Positions 27,179 through 35,807 of a DNA stretch of 63,343 nt are shown piece after piece. Position numbers and translations under genes: made by a program. The notes beneath the pieces are model-generated. The model did not search any database, was not told the DNA's origin, and saw only the letters and a list, made by a program, of their open reading frames with translations. Source of the DNA: Oscillospiraceae bacterium (lineage in GTDB: Bacteria; Bacillota; Clostridia; Oscillospirales; Oscillospiraceae); contig CACZPK010000025.1 of the NCBI GenBank assembly GCA_902783035.1, forward strand, positions 1 through 63,343. The letters run 5' to 3'. Position 1 is the stretch's first letter. Each line of letters opens with the position of its first letter.

Positions 27179-28957
27179 TTATCCGCGTGTCATGTTATAC
27201 ATCATGGGGCCGCGCATCATGCCGTTCATCTGCGGCATCATTCCGTTCATCATACCGTTCATCTGCGGCATCATACCGTTCATCCCATTGTTTGGCATGC
27301 CGCCCATCATGCCGCCCATTTGCGGCATCATCGGCATCTGATTCTGCATCGGGAACTGGTTCTGCGCAGGCTGCTGGTTCTGCGTGGGCTGCTGGTTCTG
27401 CGCGGGCTGTTGGTTCTGCATGGGCTGCTGGTTCTGCGCGGGCTGCTGGTTCTGCGCGGGCTGCTGGTTCTGCGCACCGGAGCCTGCCGTGGCGGTCGCA
27501 GCCGTGCTCTCGTCGATGGCCAGCGTGTACGTTTCTCCGGCAGTGACGGCGTCGCTCGCAAAAATCACACTGTTTGCACTCTTCACACCCGTCGCACGGT
27601 AAACCGCGCTGCCGGAGGCATCCAGGATCTCAATGCTGCTGCCGGTACGGATCGACACGCCTCCTGCGCTCTGCATCGTATCTGCGCCGTTCTGCACATT
27701 CTGTGCGGTGCTCCGGGCATTCGTCTGCATTGCCTGCGTACCGGCGCCGTTCTGTCCCGGCAGACCGTTCTCGCCGCCCATCCGGGGCATCTGTCCGTTC
27801 ATTTGACCGCCAAAGCCGCCGCGCATACCCATCATCGGGCCATTCTGCATACCGCCGCTCATGGCGCTTCCGAACACGAGCACGCCGTCGCCGCTGGGAT
27901 ACTCCGCCATGCCGCTCATCCCCACCGCGAGGAGCGTACCGCCGTTGCAGGTAATGCCCCTGCCCGCGTCAAGCGCGCCGTTGACGTTGTTTGCCGCGCC
28001 GTAAACGATGGTCTCGCCGCCGTTGACGGTGATGGTGCCGTTGTCGTTGTTGCTGTCGCCGCCGGCGTCAAGTCCGTCGCCGTCCGCATTGACATACCAG
28101 TAACCGCCGTTGATGGTCAGGCTGGACGCCACGCCGTCCGCCGCCGCGTTGATGCCGTCGTCGGAGGACGTGATGACCGCGCTGCCGGACTGGAGGACAA
28201 TGTACGCGCCCTCAAGCCCCTCATTGGACTTGGTAATGGTGATATCCGCGCCGTCCACGGTCAGTCCCGCGTCGGAGTGGATGCCGTCGTCGCCCGCGCT
28301 GACGACGATCGTGCCGCCGGAGAGCACCAGATCGCTGTTGGCGTTGATCCCGTCGTTTGCCGCGGTGATTTGCAGCGTCACACCGTCGTCGATGTCGAGC
28401 GCCGTGTCGTCGCCGAGCTTGAGGCCGTTTTTGCTGTTGCCGTTGAGCCGCAGCGTGCCGCTGCCGCACAGCACCACGTCGGCATTTGCCTTGATCTTGA
28501 GCGCCGCACCCTCATACGCGTCCGCCACGTCAGCGTCGGAGGAATTCTCGTTCGCCGCATCCTCATTGTCGGTCAGCGTCACCGTGCCGAGGATATAGAT
28601 CGTTGCCTCGCTCGCCTTGTTGCACGCCAGCGGCGCCGTGGACGAAGAGGTCAGCGTCAGATCCCTGAGGATCAGCGTAACGCCGGTGGTCTCCTTGTTG
28701 ACCTGCACCGCGCCCTCGGCACAGCTGCCGGTAATGGTGTAGACGCCCGCCGCTTTGATCTTGAGCGTCGTACCGTCGATCTTATATCCGTCCGTCTCAC
28801 CGGCGGCGGTGATGCCGCTGTCGGTAAAGGTAAAGGTCGTTTCGCTGGTGGGAAGGCTCGTGCTCGCCAGCACGCCCATCGGGAACATGCAAAGCAGCAC
28901 CGCCAGCACAATCAGGGACGAAATCCCCGTTTTCAGCCTGTGTTTGTTGGTTTTCAT
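27179..28957 (-). CDS. Secreted carbohydrate-binding-domain (DUF4353-like) protein with Met-rich C-terminus
   Basis: A 592-residue exported protein. A signal peptide spans about 1-32 (TM segment then VLAS). Residues about 40-340 form a right-handed beta-helix-like series of short strands with repeated DDGINA / DGIHSDAG / DGLDAGGD turns, as in the DUF4353 carbohydrate-binding family; Asp/Asn-rich turns could bind calcium. A Gly/Met/Asn-rich zone follows, then a small beta domain (about 455-500), then eight QNQ-xP-type hexapeptides, and a tail with about 21 Met in the last 52 residues. The start at 28957 follows GAAGGAGG at 7 bases. Function is not established. Confidence 0.75.
   Translation of the reverse strand: MKTNKHRLKTGISSLIVLAVLLCMFPMGVLASTSLPTSETTFTFTDSGITAAGETDGYKIDGTTLKIKAAGVYTITGSCAEGAVQVNKETTGVTLILRDLTLTSSSTAPLACNKASEATIYILGTVTLTDNEDAANENSSDADVADAYEGAALKIKANADVVLCGSGTLRLNGNSKNGLKLGDDTALDIDDGVTLQITAANDGINANSDLVLSGGTIVVSAGDDGIHSDAGLTVDGADITITKSNEGLEGAYIVLQSGSAVITSSDDGINAAADGVASSLTINGGYWYVNADGDGLDAGGDSNNDNGTITVNGGETIVYGAANNVNGALDAGRGITCNGGTLLAVGMSGMAEYPSGDGVLVFGSAMSGGMQNGPMMGMRGGFGGQMNGQMPRMGGENGLPGQNGAGTQAMQTNARSTAQNVQNGADTMQSAGGVSIRTGSSIEILDASGSAVYRATGVKSANSVIFASDAVTAGETYTLAIDESTAATATAGSGAQNQQPAQNQQPAQNQQPMQNQQPAQNQQPTQNQQPAQNQFPMQNQMPMMPQMGGMMGGMPNNGMNGMMPQMNGMMNGMMPQMNGMMRGPMMYNMTRG
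27182..27337 (-). repeat. Met/Gly/Asn-rich repeat tail (coding)
   Basis: Encodes repeats of the form MMPQMNGMMNG. The DNA shows recurring CCGTTCATCTGCGGCATCAT-like units on the plus strand. Methionine-rich tails like this resemble copper-binding or low-complexity segments. Confidence 0.7.
27342..27467 (-). repeat. Seven 18-bp tandem repeats encoding QNQQPA hexapeptides (coding)
   Basis: Seven consecutive 18-base units of the form TTCTGCGCGGGCTGCTGG on the plus strand, encoding QNQQPA/M/T and a divergent QNQFPM. Near-identical units suggest slippage-prone length variation. Confidence 0.9.
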
Positions 28958-29073
28958 GCGTCTTTCCTCCTTCAAATTGATTTCCCCGGCCGCCGCGCGT
29001 TTTGTGCATTGGCCTCTTGCTATATCATTCGGAGGAGGGCCGTCATAAAATGGGGTTGGCAAACGCAATTTTC

Positions 29074-29107
29074 AAAAAAACGCGGAAGGACGTCCGCCCT
29101 CCCGCGT
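29074..29107 (-). terminator. Terminator of the kinase-mnmA transcript
   Basis: Minus strand: ACGCGG stem closing with CCGCGT, inner AGG/CCT pairing, followed by TTTTTTT. It sits 22 bases beyond the mnmA stop. Confidence 0.75.
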
Positions 29108-29128
29108 GATTGTTTCCCCGTGTTGCCG

Positions 29129-30199
29129 TTATGACAATGCCTTTTCGATCGTTCCGCCGCCAACGACACGCTCGCCGTCGTAGAACACGACCGCCTGCCC
29201 CGCCGTGATCGCGCGCTGCGGATCATCAAAGTCCACGCGCACCGTGCCGTCGCTGCGCGGCGTAACCGTTGCGGCGGCCTCGGTCTGGCTGTAGCGCGTC
29301 TTGGCGGTGACGCGCAGCGGCGCGGACGGCTCCGGCTCGATCCAGTTCAGCTCCGACGCCTCCAGCGCGCGGCTGAAAAGATCCGCGTTGTCGCCGAGCA
29401 GCACCGTATTCGTCGCCGCGTCCTTGGAAATCACATACAGCCGGCTCTCCGCGCTGACGCCCAGCCCCTTGCGCTGTCCCGTTGTGTAGGCGGCGAGTCC
29501 CCGGTGCCGTCCCAGAACCTTTCCGCTTTTGTCGACAAAGTTGCCCTCTTCCAGCGCAACATGCCCATAGGCGCGCAGGAAGTTTACATAATCTCCATCC
29601 GGTACAAAACAGATGTCCTGCGAATCCGGCTTCTCGGCGTTGAGAAATCCCGCCTCCGCCGCCAGCGCGCGGATGGCATCCTTGTCATACTCGCCCACGG
29701 GCAGCAGCAGATGAGCAAGCTGCGCCTGCGTAAGCTGGTAGAGCACATAGCTCTGGTCCTTGTGGGCGTCACGGCCGCGCAGCAGATGATAGCGTCCACC
29801 CTCTTGCAAGACGCGGGCGTAATGTCCCGTGGCGATATAATCGTAGCCCAGCGCGACTGCACGATCCAGCAGCGCGCCGAATTTGAGGCAGCGGTTGCAG
29901 TCGATGCAGGGGTTCGGCGTGCGCCCCGCGCCGTATGCCGCAACAAAGCGGTCCATTACTTCGCGGTGAAAGCGCTCCGTTTCATTCCACACATAGAAGT
30001 CCATGCCAAGCCGTGCGGCAACCGCACGCGCGTCCTCGGCATCATCGGCGGAGCAGCAGCCGCCCTCCGCTGTCTCTCCGTCATAGAGCTTGAGCATCGC
30101 ACCGGCACAGGCGTAGCCCGCGCGTTGCAGCAAAAGCGCGGCGGCGCTGGAATCCACGCCGCCGCTCATCGCAATCAATACCCGCTTTGTCATGGTCAT
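29129..30199 (-). CDS. mnmA: tRNA-specific 2-thiouridylase MnmA
   Basis: A 356-residue enzyme making 2-thiouridine at the wobble position of Lys, Glu and Gln tRNAs. The PP-loop SGGVDSS is at the N-terminus, the first catalytic Cys lies in NPCIDCNRCLKF, and the persulfide Cys in DSQDICFVPDGDY. The C-terminal beta barrel is complete. AAGGACGG precedes the start; an ATG two codons downstream is an alternative. It lies 11 bases after the kinase-like gene and appears cotranscribed. Confidence 0.95.
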   Translation of the reverse strand: MTMTKRVLIAMSGGVDSSAAALLLQRAGYACAGAMLKLYDGETAEGGCCSADDAEDARAVAARLGMDFYVWNETERFHREVMDRFVAAYGAGRTPNPCIDCNRCLKFGALLDRAVALGYDYIATGHYARVLQEGGRYHLLRGRDAHKDQSYVLYQLTQAQLAHLLLPVGEYDKDAIRALAAEAGFLNAEKPDSQDICFVPDGDYVNFLRAYGHVALEEGNFVDKSGKVLGRHRGLAAYTTGQRKGLGVSAESRLYVISKDAATNTVLLGDNADLFSRALEASELNWIEPEPSAPLRVTAKTRYSQTEAAATVTPRSDGTVRVDFDDPQRAITAGQAVVFYDGERVVGGGTIEKALS

Positions 30200-30210
30200 A
30201 AAACCGTCCT

Positions 30211-31035
30211 TCAGTCCAAATACTGATGGGTAAACGCCTCATAGCCCAACGCATCAGAAAGCTGCACCAGCGTCTCGTTGAAGCCGCCATGCGGAATGGG
30301 CCGCGGCTGGCGCAGTGCCCCTCCCTCCGGCCGCACGTTGGGCAGCGAAACGGTAAAAGTCGCGCCCTTGCCCTCCTCGGACGAGGCAACAATGGCGCCG
30401 CCGTGCCCCTGCGCAATGCAACGGCACAGCGCCAAGCCCAGCCCCATGCCGTGGGGCGGCGGATTCATGACGTCCGTCTCCAGAAAACCGTCAAACACAT
30501 GCTCCAGCCGCTCCGGCGCAATGCCGCGCCCCGTGTCGCTCACGCGCAACAGCACCTGCCGCGGCGTCACATGCACGCGAATGTCCACACGGCCGCCCCG
30601 CGGCGTAAATTTGAGCGCGTTGGACAGCAAATTCAGCACCAGCCGTTCGATACGCTCCGCATTCATCGCAATGATCTGCCCGCTCTTGTCGCTTTCAAAG
30701 GTCAACGTCACGCCCTTGCTCTCGAACAGCGCTTCCGCGCGCTCATACACGTCCCGCACAACGCCGACGATATCGTCCGCGCCGAGGGCAAACCGTTCCG
30801 TTCCGGCAAGCATCCGCGCGTCGGTCAGGTTGCCGACCACGCGGTACATCTTATAATAACTCTGCGTAAAAACCGCGGCGGCACGGTCAACGTCCGGGTT
30901 GTTTTCCCGCGCCGTGTCCGGCGCAAGGCGGTTCGCCGCGGCGTAAACGCTCGCCATCGCGCCGCGCAGCTCCTGCGCGACGTTCGGCAGCACCTCGCTG
31001 AGCAAATGCAGTTCTTCTTCCGAATACTCTTTCAT
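30211..31035 (-). CDS. Histidine-kinase-like protein lacking the phospho-acceptor His
   Basis: A 274-residue soluble protein with a dimerisation-helix region (about 5-90) and a HATPase_c domain (about 120-240). The ATP-binding boxes are intact: N-box NLLSNALKFTPRGG, G1 DTGRGIAPERL, G2 GMGLGLAL. In the H-box the expected HELRTPL reads QELRGAM, so Gln21 replaces His. No transmembrane, PAS or receiver domain is present, and no response regulator is adjacent. It may phosphorylate nothing by the usual route, bind ATP as a regulator, or act as an anti-sigma-type kinase. The ATG at 31035 follows AGAGGATGGAGA. Confidence 0.8.
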   Translation of the reverse strand: MKEYSEEELHLLSEVLPNVAQELRGAMASVYAAANRLAPDTARENNPDVDRAAAVFTQSYYKMYRVVGNLTDARMLAGTERFALGADDIVGVVRDVYERAEALFESKGVTLTFESDKSGQIIAMNAERIERLVLNLLSNALKFTPRGGRVDIRVHVTPRQVLLRVSDTGRGIAPERLEHVFDGFLETDVMNPPPHGMGLGLALCRCIAQGHGGAIVASSEEGKGATFTVSLPNVRPEGGALRQPRPIPHGGFNETLVQLSDALGYEAFTHQYLD

Positions 31036-31189
31036 TCTCCATCCTCTTTCGGACACTATTCTATGCGCCGGCGCGGCCGCGCGCGCTGGAAATATCGTCC
31101 AAATGCCACATGGCTTAGTCAAAGGATACCAGAGTTCTGTCGAAAAAACAACAAATTTGTAGAAAATCGGCTCTGACATTAAATTCTTC

Positions 31190-31217
31190 TTGCAAACCGG
31201 AAAAAAATGAATATAAT
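31190..31217 (+). promoter_or_regulatory. Promoter of gap
   Basis: TTGCAA (31190-31195), 16 bases, TATAAT (31212-31217). Just downstream, GGAAT (31220-31224) and ATTCC (31243-31247) form a short inverted repeat that may be an operator. Confidence 0.65.
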
Positions 31218-31251
31218 AGGGAATGTACCATATGTTTGATATATTCCATAA

Positions 31252-32292
<1,041 letters not shown>

Positions 32293-32342
32293 GCACCCCT
32301 TTCATCGTTTCTAGGACGGAGGGAATACTCCCTGTCTTTGAC

Positions 32343-32375
32343 AAAGCCCGCGGCGCACGATCGCCGCGGGCTTTT
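32343..32375 (+). terminator. Terminator of gap
   Basis: 13-bp perfect stem AAAGCCCGCGGCG (32343-32355) / CGCCGCGGGCTTT (32362-32374), 6-base loop, followed by T. Confidence 0.85.
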
Positions 32376-32403
32376 CCGTTTCGGGGGCACCAAGGGACAT
32401 CTC

Positions 32404-32432
32404 TTGCTTTTTCGTCCCACCCTGTGTATAAT
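32404..32432 (+). promoter_or_regulatory. Promoter of the DUF2461-methyltransferase operon
   Basis: TTGCTT (32404-32409), 17 bases, TATAAT (32427-32432), 32 bases before the ATG at 32465. Confidence 0.65.
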
Positions 32433-32464
32433 GCCCCATGACACAACAGATTGGGGGAAAATCG

Positions 32465-33142
32465 ATGTTTCAAGGGTTTACGCCCGCCGCCGTAGAATTT
32501 CTCTGGGGCGTCCGGCTCAACAATAACCGCGAGTGGTTCACCGCGCACAAGCAGGAATATCTGACGCTGGTGGATGCGCCGCTGCGCGAGCTGTCGCAGC
32601 AGCTGTGGGAAGCAATGGTGCACGCATATCCGAAAGATGGGTTCCAGCAGCACGTCTGCCGGATCTACCGCGATGCACGGCGGCTGCACGGACGCGGCCC
32701 GTACAAGGATCATCTCTGGCTTGTGATCGCGCGTCCGAACGAAGACCGTCTGGGCCGTCCGGCGTTTTATTTTGAGATCGCGCCAAATTATTTCAGCTAC
32801 GGCTGCGGTTTCTGGGACATGAGCCCCGAGACCGCCGCAAAGCACCGCGCCCGCATCGACCGCGACCCCAAGCCGCTCGCCGCCATCGCGCGCAGGCTGG
32901 AGCGTTCAAAATTCTCGCTGTTCGGCGAGTCCTACAAGCGTCCGAAGGGCGACGTCGGCAAGCTGCTGAACCCATGGTACAACCTCAGGAACATCGGCGT
33001 TTCCTTTGACGACAACTGCGAAGGCGTACTCTTTACGCCGGCACTTTACGACGACATTTTGGAGGCGTTCCATTTCCTGATGCCGTTCTACCGCTATTTC
33101 GACACGCTGCCCGGCGACGCGTCGCCAAAGGAGGCCACATGA
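32465..33142 (+). CDS. DUF2461 (TIGR02453) family protein
   Basis: A 225-residue soluble protein of a widespread family without established function. The N-terminal segment FLWGVRLNNNREWFTAHK is the family hallmark, followed by HVCRIYRDARRLHGRGPYKDHLW. The ATG at 32465 follows a GGGGG stretch at about 7 bases. Its end overlaps the start of the methyltransferase gene (ATGA overlap), so the two are translationally coupled; that neighbour may hint at an RNA-related role, but this is speculation. Confidence 0.8.
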   Translation: MFQGFTPAAVEFLWGVRLNNNREWFTAHKQEYLTLVDAPLRELSQQLWEAMVHAYPKDGFQQHVCRIYRDARRLHGRGPYKDHLWLVIARPNEDRLGRPAFYFEIAPNYFSYGCGFWDMSPETAAKHRARIDRDPKPLAAIARRLERSKFSLFGESYKRPKGDVGKLLNPWYNLRNIGVSFDDNCEGVLFTPALYDDILEAFHFLMPFYRYFDTLPGDASPKEAT

Positions 33143-34368
33143 AAGCTGCCAGAAATTATCCCCGCGTTCTCGTCACCGCCAAGGGCGCGCGCTGGGTCGA
33201 AGGCGGGCATCCCTGGATATATGAAAGCGACGTATCCCTCATCGAAGGCTCGCCGGAAAACGGCGTGCTGGTGGACGCGGTGAGCGAAAAGGGCAAGTAT
33301 CTCGGCACGGGCTTTCTGAGCGAAAGCAGCAAGATCCGCGTGCGTCTCGTCTCCCGCAACGCCAACGACACGTTTGACGAGGCGTTTTGGCGGCGCCGCA
33401 TTCGCTGGGCATGGGACTACCGCAAGGCGGTCATGGGGGATGACGTCTCATGCTGCCGCGTCATCTTCGGCGAAGCGGACGGTTTCCCCGGCCTCACCGT
33501 TGACCGTTTCGGCACACTGCTGGTCACGCAGACGCTCTCTGTCGGCATGGAGCGGCTCAAGCCGCTTCTTTTCCCGTTGCTCGTCGATGCGCTGCGCGAG
33601 GACGGCGCGGATATCCGCGGCCTCTATGAACGCAACGATGTGGCGTTGCGTGAACGTGAAGGGCTTGCGCAGGGCAAGGGCTGGTTTGCGCTCTCCGGCC
33701 TCACCACGCCGGAAAGCCCCGTCACGGAGATCTGTGAAAACGGCGTCTACTACGCCGTGGACGTCGAAAACGGGCAGAAAACGGGCTACTTCCTCGATCA
33801 GAAGTACAATCGGCGCGCCGTGGCACAGCTTGCCAAGGGGCGTCGTGTGCTCGACTGCTTCACGCACACAGGTTCGTTCGCACTCAACGCCGCAAAGGGC
33901 GGCGCCGAGGGTGTGACCGCCGTGGACGTATCCGCCGCCGCGCTGGAACTGGCGCGTGCCAACGCCGTGCGCAACGGTCTCGACGATCGCATGGCATTTC
34001 TCTGCGCTGACGTGTTCGATCTGCTGCCGAAGATGGAAGAACAGGGACACAAGGACTTCGATTTCATCATTCTCGATCCGCCCGCCTTTACCAAATCCCG
34101 CGACACGGCGGAAAATGCCGAGCGCGGCTACAAGGAGATCAACCTGCGCGCCATGCGCCTGCTGCCGCGCGGCGGCTACCTTGCCACCGCATCGTGCAGC
34201 CATTTCATGCCTGCCGCGCGCTTTGAACGGATGCTCCGTGACGCCGCGCGCGACGCAAAGGTGCAGCTGCGCCAGATCGAGGCGCGCCAGCAGGCGCCCG
34301 ACCACCCCATTCTCTGGAACGTACCGGAAACGGATTATCTGAAATTTTACCTCTTTCAGGTGGTTTGA
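33139..34368 (+). CDS. Class I rRNA (cytosine-C5) methyltransferase, RlmI-like
   Basis: A 409-residue SAM-dependent methyltransferase. An N-terminal PUA domain (about 1-75, GHPWIYESDV) is followed by a central EEHEN-like domain and a Rossmann methyltransferase with SAM motif VLDCFTHTGSFALNAA and active-site segment FIILDPPAFTKS. Architecture and length match E. coli RlmI (m5C1962 of 23S rRNA). The exact target base is not certain. It overlaps the DUF2461 gene by 4 bases. Confidence 0.88.
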   Translation: MKAARNYPRVLVTAKGARWVEGGHPWIYESDVSLIEGSPENGVLVDAVSEKGKYLGTGFLSESSKIRVRLVSRNANDTFDEAFWRRRIRWAWDYRKAVMGDDVSCCRVIFGEADGFPGLTVDRFGTLLVTQTLSVGMERLKPLLFPLLVDALREDGADIRGLYERNDVALREREGLAQGKGWFALSGLTTPESPVTEICENGVYYAVDVENGQKTGYFLDQKYNRRAVAQLAKGRRVLDCFTHTGSFALNAAKGGAEGVTAVDVSAAALELARANAVRNGLDDRMAFLCADVFDLLPKMEEQGHKDFDFIILDPPAFTKSRDTAENAERGYKEINLRAMRLLPRGGYLATASCSHFMPAARFERMLRDAARDAKVQLRQIEARQQAPDHPILWNVPETDYLKFYLFQVV

Positions 34369-34383
34369 TTGCGGCGATATATC

Positions 34384-34412
34384 TTGCAATTCGCAGGGCA
34401 ATATGCTATAAA
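34384..34412 (+). promoter_or_regulatory. Promoter of the flagellin-tail-like mini-protein gene
   Basis: TTGCAA (34384-34389), 17 bases, TATAAA (34407-34412), 35 bases before the ATG at 34448. Confidence 0.7.
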
Positions 34413-34447
34413 GAAGTTGTAGTATGCAGATAAGGATGTGATCGCAT

Positions 34448-34792
34448 ATGGCTATGAACGTCGGCTCCTCTTCCGAAGCCTACAGAGGGTATCCGGGCAA
34501 GTTGAACCCGGTCAGGAGCAATCCGAAAAAGCCGGTTGACGCTCTTACCGGCGTCTCCGCGGAAGAGGAAATCGCATCCGTCCAACGACCCGTCCCCGGG
34601 GCGGAGCGTGCAGCCGGCAGCGCGCTCAACGCACAGTCCTATGCGCAGGACGACGGAGCGGAGCTCCGCGACCTCAGCGCTGCCCGCGCCGAGCTGAACA
34701 GCACGCGCGAGAGCATCTTGTCCCAGCCCGCCGCGTTCATGCAGGCGCAGGCGAACCAGAAGCCCGCCGACATGCTTGCTTTGCTGGAATAA
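34448..34792 (+). CDS. Small protein with a flagellin-like C-terminus
   Basis: A 114-residue hydrophilic protein without signal peptide or membrane segment. Residues 1-60 are low-complexity and probably disordered. The last 40 residues are helical, and the final 28 (ILSQPAAFMQAQANQKPADM and LALLE) closely match the D0 C-terminal helix of bacterial flagellins, e.g. the ILSQ..A.M.AQANQ.P...L.LL pattern seen in Bacillus Hag. The central flagellin domains and the N-terminal D0/D1 helices are missing. It has its own promoter and terminator, so it is not a decayed flagellin remnant in appearance. AAGGATG precedes the ATG. Function unknown. Confidence 0.75.
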   Translation: MAMNVGSSSEAYRGYPGKLNPVRSNPKKPVDALTGVSAEEEIASVQRPVPGAERAAGSALNAQSYAQDDGAELRDLSAARAELNSTRESILSQPAAFMQAQANQKPADMLALLE

Positions 34793-34817
34793 TCCGGCGG
34801 CGTTTTATGATATTATG

Positions 34818-34859
34818 AAAAACCCCCGAAACGGTTTTCAGGCCGTCTCGGGGGTTTTG
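34818..34859. terminator. Bidirectional terminator between the mini-protein and SPFH genes
   Basis: AAAACCCCCGA (34819-34829) pairs with TCGGGGGTTTT (34848-34858), with an inner ACGG/CCGT; T-run on each strand. Confidence 0.85.
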
Positions 34860-34867
34860 GTATCCAC

Positions 34868-35806
34868 TTACTTCTTTTCGTCCGCCAACAGACCCTTGAA
34901 GCTCGCGGCAAGGCCCGCCAAACTCTGGATCTCGCTGGGAATGATGATCTTCGTCGCCTGACCGTCGGCGGCCTTTTCATACGCCTCCAACGCCTTGATC
35001 TTCACGACCTGGTCGTTGGGGTTCGCCTCGTTCAACATCTTGATCGAGTCGGCCAGCGCCTGCTGCACCTTGCGGATCGCCTCCGCCTCGCCCTCCGCCT
35101 TGAGAATGGCGGCCTGACGGTCTGCCTCGGCGCGCAGGATCGCCGCCTCACGCTCCGCCTCGGCGCGCAGCACCGCGCTCTGCTTTTCGCCCTCGGCGAC
35201 AAGGATCTGGCTCTGCTTGGTGCCCTCTGCCTGAAGGATGGACTCGCGGCGCTCGCGCTCCGCCTTCATCTGCTTCTCCATCGCGTTCTGGATCTCACGC
35301 GGCGGTAGGATGTTCTTCAGCTCCACGCGGTTGACCTTGATGCCCCACGGATCGGTCGCCTCGTCGAGGATAGAGCGCATCTTGGCGTTGATCACATCGC
35401 GGCTCGTCAGGCTCTGGTCGAGCTCCATCTCACCGATGATGTTACGAAGCGTCGTCGCCGTCAGGTTTTCGATCGCGTTCATCGGGTGCTCCACGCCGTA
35501 GGTGTAGAGCTTGGGGTCTGTGATCTGGAAGTAGATGACCGTGTCGATCTGCATCGTCACGTTATCCTTTGTGATCACGGGCTGCGGGTCGAAGTCCGCC
35601 ACCTGCTCCTTGAGCGAAACCTTCTTCACAACGCGCTCAATGAACGGGATCTTGAGGTGCAGGCCCACGCCCCAGGTTGTGCTGTACGCCCCAAGGCGCT
35701 CCACCACATAAGCGCGCGATTGCTGCACGACCTGAATGTTGCTGACAATCAGCAGCAGAATGAGTACAATCAGAACCAGCAGTCCAATGTAACCAAAGGG
35801 TCCCAT
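34868..35806 (-). CDS. SPFH/band 7 membrane scaffold protein (QmcA/stomatin-like)
   Basis: A 312-residue protein with one N-terminal transmembrane helix (about 5-24), a band-7/PHB domain (VVQQSRAYVVERLGAYSTTW onward) and a long Ala/Glu-rich coiled coil (about 180-270) with repeated EAEREAAILRAEADRQA. Such proteins form cage-like oligomers in membrane microdomains. Its gene begins 1 base after the stop of an NfeD-type gene, and NfeD and SPFH proteins are a conserved functional pair. Confidence 0.92.
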   Translation of the reverse strand: MGPFGYIGLLVLIVLILLLIVSNIQVVQQSRAYVVERLGAYSTTWGVGLHLKIPFIERVVKKVSLKEQVADFDPQPVITKDNVTMQIDTVIYFQITDPKLYTYGVEHPMNAIENLTATTLRNIIGEMELDQSLTSRDVINAKMRSILDEATDPWGIKVNRVELKNILPPREIQNAMEKQMKAERERRESILQAEGTKQSQILVAEGEKQSAVLRAEAEREAAILRAEADRQAAILKAEGEAEAIRKVQQALADSIKMLNEANPNDQVVKIKALEAYEKAADGQATKIIIPSEIQSLAGLAASFKGLLADEKK

Positions 35807-35807
35807 A

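Noticed and set aside
27342..27467. Regular 18-bp repeats as a possible CRISPR or minisatellite array
   Set aside because: Units are contiguous with no spacers and lie in frame in a coding sequence; they encode QNQQPA repeats.
29027..29056. Possible SigI-type promoter (ACCCC and CGAA on the minus strand) upstream of the surface protein gene
   Set aside because: Spacing is about 19 bases and the motif is too short to claim; recorded only as something a SigI regulon study could test.
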